This document shows positions 24,201-35,156 of a stretch of 64,000 nt of DNA, piece by piece. Position 1 is the stretch's first letter. Each line of letters begins with the position of its first letter. The position numbers and the translations under genes are program-made. A model generated the notes under the pieces. The model was given only the letters and a program-made list of their open reading frames with translations. It was not told the origin of the DNA and did no database searches. The DNA comes from Channallabes apus (taxonomy: Eukaryota; Chordata; Actinopteri; Siluriformes; Clariidae), in assembly GCA_030522415.1 (NCBI GenBank), contig CM060118.1, positions 16,062,651 through 16,126,650 on the forward strand, given 5' to 3'.

Positions 24201-27200
24201 GAGGTGCTTTTCGCCATCAAAGGACTCATACTGGTGAGCAATCCTGAACACATGATCGTGGGTGTATGCCCACCAGATATGGCATGTTCTTAGAGCAGGA
24301 GAAATTAAAAAAACGTGTTTCATCACTGAAAGGGTCCATGTTTCGTTCATGATAGTTTTACTTTTATCTATATGCCCTAGTGTCAAAAGGTCTCGATTCA
24401 TGTTTTATAACAGGAGCTTTTACAGAAGTGTTTTTTGCAAGGCAAATCATAGGTTTATGTAAAAGTATTGCTTCGGTTATTATTATAGTTACAGCTGGCA
24501 CAGGGACTGTAATATGACTGATCTGCCACATAATTTAAGCCTCATAAAATATTCAAACATGCTGTAATAATTATCATGATCATATTATCATAGTAATGAT
24601 CGTACAGTGTTATTTAATAATATGATCATTAATATGATGAATTTCTCCTTGAGGACAAATTCATTTGCCATTTATTGAAGGAGGTCCCAGTGTCCGCACA
24701 GTATAATAATGAATACATTATTATACTGCCACAGGACGGTGACTAACAAACCACGGCATTTTTCTGGTCCATTTTTTTTTTCATTCCATTCGTGAAAGGA
24801 AAAAAGAAGGCTAGAGAGGGAAGGACATTACTGTATGTAGCCACTGGAATATCAGTGAATGCTGGTTCTAATGTGTTTTAAATGTAGATTTTTGGCTAAA
24901 AACATAGTGTTATTTAATAATAAGCATGATTTGTGTTACAAATACTCTAATATAAGATGAATTTAAAAAAATCTTTAGACATACTGTTATTGAAAAATCA
25001 GTAATCAGCTTCAGCGGGGCAACAGTGGTCTCCTCTTCAGACCACATTGATTACTTTCCTGAAACAGCACATATAATGTGATCAAGCGTTTAAAAAAACA
25101 TGTTTTAAATGTATAGCCATTCATGTTCCCAGTTAATGACATTTCTGTCATACTGGTCAAAATTTACAATTTGTCTACAAATAAACTAAACAACAAGTTA
25201 AAAATTTAATATTTATGTACTGTATTTGTATTTGTATTTTCACTGTATCCTGAGGTCTGAACATCTAAAATCAAATTCTCTCCCCTACCTGTCCATCTCT
25301 CCTTCAGTCATATGGTGTGTGCGCAGTGGGGCTTGAGTACCTATGGCTGCTGGTGATGGTCTATGGCCTGTCGTCCTCTATGTGTTCGTCTTTGTCATTA
25401 ATGCTCCTCCAGCCCCGTTTACCGCGGCCCGTCATGCTACCTGGAGGAGCAGTGGTTCACCTGATTCTGCTTGTGGTTCTCATGTGCTGGTCCCCTGAAC
25501 CGAGACATCCTCAGCAGCTGCCCCAGATCCTGGTGCTGGCCGCTCTCTGGGGCCTGGGCACGGCTCTCAACAAGACTGGGTTGAGCAGTGAGTAGCACAC
25601 TCACACACACACACACACACACATGTAACACAATCTCACAGTGCCTACTATAGTTATAGTTACTTAGTGTTGAATTATTTACTTGTACAGTTTCCTGCTG
25701 AAGATACAAGTACTTGAAGAACCTTTTCATTAAAGCATATAATTAGGAAAATATTTTGGGTGACAGATGTACATTACTTGTTGAGTACAAAATGAGTGAC
25801 AATGTCTGTCTTTGTTGATTTATTTTATTTTGGTATTAGTATCACAAATCTTAGATCCCAGCTTCAAACCCCAGCGCCACCAAGCTGCCACTGTTGTGCC
25901 CTATAGCTTGCCCTTTAACCCACCAACTGCTCAGATGTTTAATGCGATAAAAATACTTAAGTTACACTCATACAGAGCATCCAAATAAATTAAATGTAAT
26001 GTAAATGTCAAACCAGAAATGTGGATGAAATTTCTCATGAACGAAGGTGTAAAACCGAAGTGTTACAGAAGACTTCAAGCACAATACGGTGATGAGACTC
26101 TAAGCTGCAGTAAAACATTAAAGTGATGCAAACATCGTAAAAAAGGCTGAAGAAGTGAAGAAGATCCGGCTGAAGAGACCACTACAGTCATTCCTGTGAA
26201 CATTTAGTGTGTGGAGTCATTGGAAATACAGTGGGGGAAATAAGTATGTGATCCCCTATGGATTTTCTAAGTTTGCCCACTTAAAAAGAAATGAAGGGTT
26301 TATCATTTTTATCATAGGTTTATGGTAAAGGATTGAGACAATTGCTGGAAAACGCAGTGGGAAGACGTTTCTCGTAGTTGTTGTTGCAAACATCTTGGGA
26401 AGCATTGTGATCCACTATTCTTTACAGATTTTCTCTAAATGTTTAAGGTTTCTTGCCTGTTGTTTGGCAACTCGAAGTTACAGCTCTCTCCGTGAATTTT
26501 CTATTGGATTAAGGTCTGAAGACTGGCTAGACCACTCCATGACCTTAATGTGCTTCTTCTTGAGCCACTCCTTAGTTGCCTTGGCAGTATGTTTGGGGTC
26601 ATTTTCATCCACAACCCATCTTCAGGAGGGTCTCATCCAAAATTTGACAACACATGGCCTCATCCAATTGCCCCTCAGTGCAGCAAAGTCAATCTGTACC
26701 TTTAGCAGAGAAACAGCCCCAAAGCATAATGTTTCCATCTCCGTGCTTGACTGTAGGGACTGTGGTGTTCTTAGTGTCATAGTCAGCATTTTTCTTCCTC
26801 CGAAAACAGCAAGTCGAGTTGACAAAGAGCTCAATTTTGTTCTCATCTGACCACAGCAGTTTATGCCAATCTTTCTCTGTCCATTGGCAAACCTCAGACG
26901 GGTCTGTACCTGTGTCTTCTTGAGGAGGGGATGCCTTGCTGCGCTGAAGGATTTCAATCCATGCAGGCATATTGTGTTATTAATGGTTTGTTTGGTAACT
27001 GAGCTCCCAACTGCCTTGAGATCATTCACAAACTCCTCCTGTGTAGTCCTGGGCTGGTCCCTCATTTTTCTCATGATTATTCTTACTCCATGAGGTGAAA
27101 TCTTGCATATAGGGCCATTAATGGTTACTTTGTATTTCTTCCATTTGTAAATAATCGCTCCAGCAGTTGTCTCCTTCTCACCAAGCTTCTAGCTGATGGT

Positions 27201-29528
27201 CTTGTAGCCCATTCCAGCCTTGTGCAGGTCTAAAATCTTGTTTCTGACTTGCTTTGACAGCTCTTTAGTCTTGCCGATGGTGGTGATGTTTGGATGGAAG
27301 ATAGAGATTTTGTGGACCGGTGGCTTTTATACATATACCACATTGTTGTTACTGTAGGAGCACTTCTTAAATTAATATGTACCACAAGAGCACATAACCA
27401 GTCTGTGAGAGGCAGAATTATTGTTGGTTGGTAGGGGAGCAAATACTTATTTCCCTCATTGAAATGCAACTTAATTCATAACATTTATATTGATAATATA
27501 TTATATTCTGTCTCAATCCTTTACCATAAACCTATGATAAAAATTATGGACCCTTCATTTCTTTGTAAATGGGCAAACTTAGAAAATCAGTAGGGGATCA
27601 AATACTTATTTCCCACACTATAGATAGATAACTTGCCACCAACTTGCAGCCACTTTCACATTACAGGAACTCGGCTGGGGGGTTATTACCACCATCTCCT
27701 TTATAGTCCTAAACTCCCTTCAAGTCATTTCCAAATGTTTGGGCCTTTTAAAGGAGTCGTTAGAATTTCAGGTGTTAAACAGTCTGATCATGGCTCCGTC
27801 TCATTTAGGAAGCTTTATGCCTTGATATCTAAGCATAAGTGAAACACTGGGATGAATAAATTAATGTATCGGATTATATAGCCATAGTAAGGGAGTGTTT
27901 TAGTCTCGTACTCCCATGTTCTTTTATTCTGCACAATCAAAAGTTCTGGTTTGCCTCATCAATCCAATCTTTGCCTCTCTTGAGTGAGACTAATGTACAG
28001 AATGTTCAAATTGTCAGTACTAACCTTTTTCCGTTTGTGTGTGTGTGTAGCTCTGCTTGGTATGCTGTATGAGGATAAGGAGCGCTTGGACTTTGTCTAC
28101 ACCATTTATCACTGGTGGCAGGCCATCGCTATCTTCATTGTGTACCTCTGGTCTAGCCTGCCAATGAGGGTAAATATTTGGGGAATGAGTTTGCAGGAGG
28201 GAGTTTACTATTTATAACGTTTAGCCAGGCTGTTTAGGCAGCATTAAAACAAGAGTGCTCTTTAGTGCTTAATATAAACACTGAGATGATCAAGTCATCA
28301 ATATGCCACTATGATATTCTAAGCATATTGATGAGGAGCTTGTGATTCAATGCATCAGAGGCACGAACACTCATATCTAATATTAGATCATTAAATCATT
28401 AAGATTTGCCTGAAAAAGCCAAGAATAGTCATCTCAGTTAAAAATTAATTAATTGTATACTACCCGGTGATACACTACACATCTTGATACACTCATGAGC
28501 ATGTGTAATCCTAATGTGAAGATCTGTTGAATTAAAATCATTTATATGTTTATATTATAGAGCATGATGTTAATAAATTAGTTTTGAATAACATTATTTA
28601 ACAGTTAAAGTGTTGAATCTTGCGTAAAACTACAGTAATGGTTCCCCCCCTTTTCTCTCTCTTTCCTCTTCATCTTCATCTCTCTCTCGCTACCAATCTG
28701 GTCATCCATTTTTAGGCCAAACTCAGCATCCTATTGGTTACGCTGCTGCTTGCAGGCTTCTGTTATTTTCAGATGGAGCAACGTCTTAAAAAGAAAATTC
28801 CCTTCAGGTTGCCACGGATTCCCCGTCCACGGCACAAGGTGAGTCATATGTACACACACCTGTTATTTAATGTGCTATCGAGCTGTTTGTGTAAGGTTGT
28901 ATGTATGGAGAAGTGGAGTATGGTAATGTGTGCAATTAGGTGGAATGAATTTAAGGCTACTTTAAATCCTTTAAACTAATAAGGAAATTATTGTTTTACA
29001 TTTATTCATGATTCGAAGAAAAGGGACAAATGTACCTTTCTGACCATAGAGTAAAATTAATTAATGCAATCAAGTGAACTTTCAAAACCAGTGTTGGACC
29101 TTTTGAGTGGACATTGTTAATTTCCTCTGGAGCACAATTGTCCCGACAGGGTAGCTTTGTCTTAGTATTGCTTATAGGTTTTACCTCTTTTTGATAAGTT
29201 TTTTGACAGGTAATTCCTCTCATATTGAGGTGAAGGATTGTAATAGTTTAGAGTTCAGTGTACTCGCTCATGCTAACATTAGACACATCTTTCCATGCAG
29301 GTCAAAGGTTATCGTTACCTTGAGGAGGAAAACTCTGACGAGTCTGATTCAGAAAAGAGTGACGCAGAGGAAGAGATAGAAGATGTCAGGCAGATAGAAG
29401 AAGAAAGAGATGGTGATGTCATATCGCAGGGTTCTCATTCGCCGGGCCCCGAGAGGAAGGCGATCCGTGGACGCCGTCAGAAACGTGATGATGCCGCGTA
29501 TGAGCAGGCCGGGGAAAGGGAAGAGTAA
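18270..29528 (+). CDS. unc93b1: UNC93B1, chaperone of endosomal Toll-like receptors
   Basis: Twelve coding exons: 18270-18389, 19326-19467, 20459-20612, 20995-21156, 21618-21747, 21848-21941, 22438-22562, 24051-24233, 25308-25587, 28051-28169, 28716-28838, 29301-29528. All introns are GT-AG and the sum is 1860 nt, giving 619 residues (human 597). UNC93B1 is a multi-pass, major-facilitator-like membrane protein that carries nucleic-acid-sensing TLRs from the ER to endolysosomes. The acidic N-terminus leads to [16 protein letters not shown] and then [20 protein letters not shown], a family hallmark. Two N-glycosylation sequons, N258 (NHT) and N279 (NKT), match the human pair by a constant 7-residue shift. 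His421 aligns with the residue changed in the mouse 3d mutant (H412, from memory). The C-terminal tail keeps YRYL (550) and an ENSDESDSE serine/acidic cluster, used for AP-2 sorting and phosphorylation in mammals. No frame break is seen. The first ATG was chosen because it opens the family-like acidic N-terminus and joins exon 2 in frame. Confidence 0.97.
18390..19325. other. unc93b1: unc93b1 intron 1
   Basis: Contains a 17-G homopolymer at 18628-18644 and otherwise unremarkable AT-rich DNA. Confidence 0.7.
18628..18644. repeat. Poly-G tract
   Basis: Seventeen consecutive G residues in unc93b1 intron 1, on the coding strand. Confidence 0.95.
19468..20458. other. unc93b1: unc93b1 intron 2
   Basis: About 1 kb of AT-rich intron with no recognised element. 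Confidence 0.7.
20613..20994. other. unc93b1: unc93b1 intron 3
   Basis: No feature seen beyond the splice sites. Confidence 0.7.
21157..21617. other. unc93b1: unc93b1 intron 4
   Basis: No feature seen. Read-through of exon 4 into this intron would stop after about 30 codons, so the donor at 21157 is needed. Confidence 0.7.
21942..22437. other. unc93b1: unc93b1 intron 6
   Basis: About 500 bp without a recognised repeat or gene. Confidence 0.7.
22563..24050. other. unc93b1: unc93b1 intron 7
   Basis: About 1.5 kb of intron with no recognised element. A long open frame on the opposite strand near its end (23808-24401) overlaps exon 8 and is a mirror of that exon. Confidence 0.7.
24234..25307. 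other. unc93b1: unc93b1 intron 8
   Basis: AT-rich. Contains a perfect short hairpin at 24699-24728 (13-bp arms, loop AATA). No gene. Confidence 0.7.
25597..25622. repeat. (CA)n microsatellite
   Basis: About 13 CA units, 10 nt into unc93b1 intron 9, just after the splice donor. Confidence 0.9.
25990..26226 (+). mobile_element. Mariner-like remnant, 5' part (split by Tc1)
   Basis: CATGAACGAAGGTGTAAAACCG, GTGTTACAGAAGACTTCAAGCAC and GAAGAGACCACTACAGTCATTCC read like the start of an irritans-type mariner transposase (first residues MNEGVKP..., then the RRLQAQYG and GRP regions). Frame breaks are present. The rest follows at 27623. Confidence 0.65.
26229..27620 (-). mobile_element. Tc1-like transposon, 1392 bp, with TA duplication
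   Basis: Inverted terminal repeats start CAGTGGGGGAAATAAGTATG at the left and end ...TACTTATTTCCCACACTA at the right. They continue inward about 110 bp (CTATGGATTTTCTAAGTTTG and its inverse). TA flanks both ends (26227-26228 and 27621-27622), the standard Tc1 target. The - strand transposase is broken, so the copy is non-autonomous. It lies in unc93b1 intron 9 and splits an older mariner remnant. Confidence 0.9.
26400..27180 (-). pseudogene. Tc1-like transposase, broken
   Basis: The - strand pieces are [20 protein letters not shown] (near 27074), then [14 protein letters not shown] around the first catalytic Asp, [20 protein letters not shown] around the second, and [20 protein letters not shown] (about 26540-26600) leading to the third. 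They sit in different frames, so at least two frameshifts separate them. The order and motifs are those of the DDE domain of Tc1 transposases. No product is expected. Confidence 0.8.
27623..27850 (+). mobile_element. Mariner-like remnant, 3' part
   Basis: CACTTTCACATTACAGGAACTCGGCTGGGGGG and CCAAATGTTTGGGCCTTTTAAAGGAGTC parallel the better copy at 31750-31860 (catalytic-core end of mariner). It continues the piece ending at 26226. Confidence 0.65.
28170..28715. other. unc93b1: unc93b1 intron 10
   Basis: About 550 bp, AT-rich, ending in a long CT-rich polypyrimidine tract. No element recognised. Confidence 0.7.
28839..29300. other. unc93b1: unc93b1 intron 11
   Basis: No feature seen beyond the splice sites. 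Confidence 0.7.
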
Positions 29529-30036
29529 GACATGTGACATAATGCTCCTGACACGTCCCCACATTTCACACGAATTAATGAACGAGAGAACGAAGTGTTA
29601 AACAATGCTTAAGTTGCAGGTGATGTGTGGTGTTTTGAGGAGAGACGATGAAACTTGTTTTGCTAGATACTTTTACTAAGGAAAGCTAAAAGTTCTCAAG
29701 GAAATCCAGTGAAAAGCAAAGTGGAAAAAGGGAAATGGGCACAACCCTGTAAGGCCAGATGCTCGGTCGCTATAGTAATGGTCAATTTCATATGTTGGAG
29801 TTTTTTCTTCTTTTTTTTCTTTCCTTATTTTCACTACTGTTTTTGCTGAATTTTTCACTTTTTAAATGATAAATTTTTTTATTGCTTCTTTTCAAGCAGC
29901 ACTGTAATTATTTAATTTCACAAAGACATTGTGATTGTGGTTTTTGTTTCCTTTTATACACAACCAGTCAAAAGTTTGGACACACTATTCTGAATATACT
30001 TTTACATCCCGTTAAAGACATTTTGATAAAAGATCA
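29529..30036. other. unc93b1: unc93b1 3' UTR and downstream
   Basis: Presumed 3' UTR. CCAGTCAAAAGTTTGGACAC at 29965-29984 matches the terminal motif of a common fish Tc1-type element, so the transcript probably ends before or within repeats. No certain poly(A) signal is placed. Confidence 0.4.
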
Positions 30037-30219
30037 TGCATTGCCTTGTGATAGTATTCACCCCTTTGGTGTTTGTCCTTTGCTGCATTAAAACCTGGAA
30101 TTAAAATAAATTTTTGGGGGCGTGTACCATTTGATTTGTATGACGCACTTTGAAGGTGCAAAATATTTTTTTACTGTGACACAAACATTGTGTGTGTGTG
30201 AATATTTTCACAAGGCAGT
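30037..30219. mobile_element. Short MITE with inverted ends
   Basis: TTGCCTTGTGATAGTATTCAC at the left is inverted as GTGAATATTTTCACAAGGCA at the right, about 180 bp apart. An AATAAA hexamer (30105) lies inside and could serve as a poly(A) signal for unc93b1, but this is only a possibility. Confidence 0.65.
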
Positions 30220-30539
30220 ATAAATAGTGAAAGGTTAAATGCCATGTAAAAATTAAATTTTTATTATGATTTATTTGTTTAAGATGACACAAATCAGCAG
30301 AACGAGACAGCATTTAATAAAAAAAGCTACCTGGATGAAGTGCCTCCTTATATCTGGTTAAGAAGCTTGTGAGTGTGCGTAAAGCTTTCCCTGGAGTACA
30401 GCTGATGATTGAAAATATTAAAACAGTTTACGATAAAATGGTCAGAATGGTTCATTTGTATATGTCTTTTTTTGCTCCAAATGTTATTTTCTAATGGTAA
30501 AATTGCTATTATTATTAAAAAATATGGAGGAAAAACAAA

Positions 30540-31010
30540 AAATTAAGAAAACTTTTCTACAACCGGAATTCCGGAAACGTTGGAATGTTTTTTTAAATAT
30601 ATGTTTGTATAATGTTTATACAGAGAAATTCTATACTTTAGCTCATTTCAAATTTGGCACCTGCTACAGACCTCAAAAATGTTGGGATGGGGGCAACAAA
30701 GGGGTGAAACTGAACTGAGTGTTCTCTGTGAACGCTATGAATGGCACTATGATCACTAAAAGGTATATAAAGGTTTTAGAGCAACATATGGGAAGGCCTT
30801 GTGTATTTCAAACGTACAGCGCAAAACCACATACTGCAGTTATTACAACGGCATTGCTTTGTAGTAGAAGAGTGCAGGTGCTGCATCTCCAGAATCTCAT
30901 AACCTCAATGACCAGATGTCTTCTGTTTTGAAAAGAAGAGGAGATGCTACACCATTGTAAACAGGACTCTGTCCCAACTATTTTTAAGACATGTAGCATT
31001 ATATAGAGGA
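30540..31010. mobile_element. Degraded DNA transposon (type uncertain)
   Basis: AACCGGAATTCCGGAAACGT, CCTCAAAAATGTTGGGATGG and GGACTCTGTCCCAACTATTTTTAAGAC at the far end suggest an element whose ends read roughly GTTGGGA in both directions. No transposase motif can be followed. Confidence 0.35.
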
Positions 31011-31085
31011 ATAAAGGTAATGTTTACTCTCATAACTGTGATCTGTTATTCTCCAATCAAAAATCCTGGTTTGACTTGAACAAGC
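30960..31085 (+). mobile_element. Mariner 3' terminal fragment
   Basis: ATATAGAGGAATAAAGGTAATGTTTACTCTCATAACTGTG through AAAAATCCTGGTTTGACTTGAAC repeats the end of the copy at 31455-32060 almost word for word. Confidence 0.7.
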
Positions 31086-31454
31086 ATCAAATTTAAAATG
31101 TTCTCATTTTGTGCATTAACATTTATGTTTTACTGTGAGAAAAATATTGGCTCATGTGCTTTGAAAATCTTTTAGTTTTCATTTTTACTTGTATACATAG
31201 TTACATGTATATTTCTACAATCATATGGCTAGTGTTAATTTTTTGGCCAATGACATAGACAGGCATGTAACTAAGTCCACTCACTAACTCCTACACATTG
31301 ACAAAGTGTTTAGTGTTAGGCAAATGTGAGGTGAATATACATCCATTAATCATTGACAGGCTTCACTTCTTGTGATTCTTGCACATATCCATCTGTCACA
31401 CATGGCAGTTATACGTCACAACGTATCAGTGCTTGTGAACTGGCCCAACTGTTT

Positions 31455-32060
31455 ATACGAGGGGCGTTCAAGTCAAACTTATGATGTGGATGGAGGCGTA
31501 AACCTGGTTGTCATTTACAGAAGACTTCAAGCTCAGCACTGTCAGGGTGCAAGCATTTTAAAGAAGGCTGTGTGTCCATGAAGGATGATCCTGGCCGAGG
31601 TGGCTCTCAGCCCACTGCGGTCATGCCCGTGAATATTCAGTGAGTAAAATGCCTGATCCTTACAAATTGGAGGATAACTTGTCACCAACTTGTGGAAGAG
31701 ACGAATCTGTCTGTGGAAAATGTACACACAATTATTAATGAACCCCACTTGCACATTGCAGGAACTGGGCTGGGAGTTATTGCCACGTATTCCCCATACA
31801 GTCCTGACCTGGATCCAAGCTTTTTTCACATATTTGGCATATTAAAGGAGTTCCTGGGAGGCCAGCGTTTAGCACGTGAAGTCCAATCATGGACCTGGCA
31901 TACGGAGAAAACTTTCTACCTTGATGGTATCCAAGCACTAGTGAAACACTGGGATAAGTGCAATAGTGTAGCAGGGGATTACGTACATAGAGGAATAAAG
32001 GTAGTGTTTACTCTCATAACTGTTTACTCCACTAACAAAAATCCTGATTTGACTTGAACA
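31455..32060 (+). mobile_element. Mariner-like element, internally deleted (about 600 bp)
   Basis: The left end GAGGGGCGTTCAAGTCAAAC and the right end ...AATCCTGATTTGACTTGAAC are inverted mariner ends. Inside, the + strand keeps an N-terminal piece (VIYRRLQAQHCQG) and a C-terminal piece (31692-32057) with YSPYSPDLDPSFFHIFGILK and a GIQALVKHWDKC region. These are the end of the catalytic domain and the mariner C-terminus. About half of the transposase is missing between them. Confidence 0.8.
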
Positions 32061-33254
32061 TGGCTTGTAAGTAATATTTCCATGTTGTGTCCTATGTCAT
32101 CCTACTTGTGAGAAAAAATACTAACCCTCATATCACAACACAAATTATTTGACTGAATAGATTCCCTCTCTTCAAACAGCAAGCATGATGTAAATACATT
32201 TATTCATTTATTCATTTATTGGTGCTATTAGAGCAGTTTGATTCTGACTATTCCCATCACGGAAAAAAATTGAGTTAAAATTAGATTCAGAACATTTGAC
32301 ACATGAAGTGAAAGCAGAAGTGACTACTCCCATAAAAAACCCCTGTATTGTGTGTGTGTGTGTGTGTTAAATCTGTAAAGGTGTAACCTCGCTGTTTTAA
32401 TATGCATGCATGAATGTCTGCTAAGTGTTGTGAATGATATCAATATTAATGAGTTGTAGTTAATAACAACCTTTTCTGATAAACACAATGTGTTTTAAAT
32501 CCAGTTTATCCTAATGATCAGTCATGTAAATTTACGAGCATAATAATGGTAATAATAGTATGATTTAAGCTGCCTTAACATCAATTTGTTCCTAAAGACA
32601 TTAATAGTAATAATAACGATGGTGCTTTTAACATTAAAATATATTTGCAGACCTACAACCTTTTGGTTGTATATCATATAAACCACGACATCCTTGTGTA
32701 AATCACTATGAACTGAGTGTACAGTAAGAACAAAACCTAAATATTATGTCTAACTGCATCACTGACTGATAATGTAAACTACCACTGCTGTCACAGGTGG
32801 AAATTCATTTTGTGTACCTGTCCTCTCTTTTCCTCCCCGTCACCTGTCTCTCCTTACTGGTAGCCTTAGACTCATTGCAGGATTTTGACTTGTGATGGAC
32901 AGAAATTGTCTATGGAAAAGGCGGTGAGATAAAAATGGAAAGTGAAAATGCTCTATGAGAGTTGTAGATGCACAAAAAAAACCCTGACAAGTGAGACAGA
33001 AAGAGCATCTAAAAAGGAGACAGTGGGAGGACATTTTGACATTTGCGGAATTGTGGAATTTCTGATCGTTTGAACATAGAATAATTTTGTCTAAAACACA
33101 AATAGATTTTTTTTTTTTTAACACAGTACTTACATATTTAGTTGTCTGGCACTTTTGATTTCTTGAACTCTGAAATGTTTCACAAAATATTTAATTCTTT
33201 TACCTATCTAACATGTTACAACTGTGATAGAAAATGTTTAAATGTGTAATAATG

Positions 33255-33287
<33 letters not shown>

Positions 33288-33530
33288 TTGATGACTCACA
33301 CCTCCCATGAAAAATCTTTATGTGTTAAATGGAGCAAGTCTGACTATATCACCTTGTTTCCTTGGTCACTGAGTAGCCTGTTTCTTTATTAAGCCTATAC
33401 TGAAATTGGAAATAAAAAACAAATTTCCTGACCTGTTTTCATGATTACATATTGAAGGGTTGCATTATCTTTTAGAATATTGCCTGAAAATTGGTTCTCT
33501 CTCTCCATTTCTCTCTTTTTCTAAATCACA
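32061..33530. other. Intergenic, nothing recognised
   Basis: AT-rich with a short GT repeat (32348-32367) and an (AAT)n tract at 33246-33286. Frames on either strand show no family motif. Confidence 0.5.
33246..33286. repeat. (AAT)n microsatellite
   Basis: About 13 near-perfect AAT/ATA units. Confidence 0.9.
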
Positions 33531-33539
33531 GAAACGCAT

Positions 33540-34760
33540 AATTATTCCCATCCAGAATTTCATTCTCTTTTTTGGCCAATATCTTGTTTTGATGATGAGT
33601 CAAACCACTTCATAAAGTCTTCCCCAGCCCCTCTCATAGACTTTCAGTGGGGTTAAGATCGGGACTCTGTGATGGCCAGTTCATATACCGTATGAAAATG
33701 ACTCCACATGTTTGCAGAACCCTTTTACAATTTGTGCACATCCTGGAATATGCATGTGCCATGAGGGAGGGGATAAAGCTATTAGTGTGATAACCTGGTT
33801 ATTGAGTACATTCAGGTCATCAGCTGACTTCATTTTATACCCACATAATGTTGCTGAGCTTAGATCTGACCAGCTGAAGCAATCCCAGATCATAACACAG
33901 CCTCCAGTGGCTTGCATTATACAAAACATGGCCAATATGCATGATGTGTGCATTACTTCATTCTTTTCCCTTCTTACCCTGATGCTCCCATTACTATGGA
34001 ATAGGGTCAGTTTCAACTCTTCAGACCAATCTTTATGTTCCTTAGTAAATTGAAACCTTTGTTTTAGTCTCACTAACAAGTGATTTTCTTAGGGTCACAC
34101 CTGTTTCGTCCCAATCCTTGAGTTCCTGTCACATTGTGCATGTGGAAATGGTCTTACTTTCACTTTTAAACATGGGTATGGTTTTGTTAGTTTCTACTGA
34201 ATTTAGGATTTTAGGATTTGCTTTTAGAGCTGGTTGGCCAATCTTCTCCAGAAAGGGCTTGTGTGTGCGAGAAGGTTTTCATTCCAAACAAATAGAAGCC
34301 ACACCTGATTCCATCTGCTTAATTAGTCATTCTTGGCTTTCAATAGGCTATCTGGTGTGATTTCTGCTTCATTGGAATGAAAACCTGCACACACAGGCCC
34401 TTTCTGGAGAGGATTAGACAACAATGATTTAGGTGATCTGCAATCATGGTCATTTGTAATTTTCTGTGAGGTTGATGGGTCAGCACTATTTTTCCAGGCT
34501 TTAATGATGCATTGGCGAGTTCTGAACTCAATTCCAGTAATTTCAGTAATCTAATTAGCTGTTTACTTTGCATGATGGAGGCCAGAAATTGGAGCATTCT
34601 GAAACACAGTAAAATTTTGCGTTGACCTGGTTGTTTAAGAAATGAGAAGCTGCTCGCTGTATCAGTTAAAATTAAAATAATTATTGCTGGCTGAAATATA
34701 TTAATCACTGCAGTAATTATCCAATCAAATGCTCTATCAAACACATTTCTTTAGATTTTA
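33540..34760 (-). mobile_element. Tc1-like transposon remnant, split by a palindromic MITE
   Basis: The - strand carries, from the right, the N-terminal DNA-binding part (about 34440-34560, with ITGIEFRTRQCIIKAWKNS) and then the DDE part at 33681-34079. The latter includes TKEHKDW, SNGSIRVRRE and GGCVMIWDCFSWSDL. This matches the usual order of Tc1 transposase regions. Stops and frameshifts make it inactive. A 200-bp inverted-repeat element (34226-34428) interrupts it. Confidence 0.75.
34226..34428. mobile_element. Palindromic MITE
   Basis: CTTCTCCAGAAAGGGCTTGTG... followed by GGTTTTCATTCCAAACAAAT at the left is inverted at the right as TTGGAATGAAAACC... and GGCCCTTTCTGGAGAGGATT. The whole 200 bp could fold back on itself. 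It has no coding content. Confidence 0.75.
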
Positions 34761-35156
34761 AGTGGATTCAGATTCTACAATAAGGCATTACAGAAGATCA
34801 TAATCATGTCAAAGTCCTGACAAAACTTTGCATACTTTTAGTTCTTAATATTGTGTAGCCCCCTTTAGCATCATGGTCAGTGTCTTTTTTGAAAGTTGCA
34901 GTTGAGTTTTTTTCTGAGATTGTAAAGCCCTGTTCCTCTTGACAAAAAGCCTCCATGTCCCATACATTCTTGGGTTGTCTTGCACAAACTGCAAAAAAGA
35001 TGGTGAGGTCAGGAGACTTTCCATAGGCACACCAGAACCTTTATTTTCTTCTGTTGTAGCCACTGAAGGGTCGCCTCGTGAGGTCTTTGGATCACTGTCA
35101 TGTTGAATAGTCCAAGCGCATGTCATGTGGAGTTTCTGGGCTGATGAATGCAAATT
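34761..35156 (-). mobile_element. Second Tc1-like remnant, 3' part
   Basis: The - strand frame 34845-35153 contains QHDSDPKTSRGD, a broken form of the Tc1 region around the third catalytic acid (HDSDPKHTS...). The remainder is out of frame. It is cut at its upstream side by the LINE 3' end at about 35157. Confidence 0.55.

Noticed and set aside
23808..24401. 197-residue open frame on the - strand
   Set aside because: It overlaps unc93b1 exon 8 in antisense, and its residues show no family motif. It mirrors the GC-rich exon.
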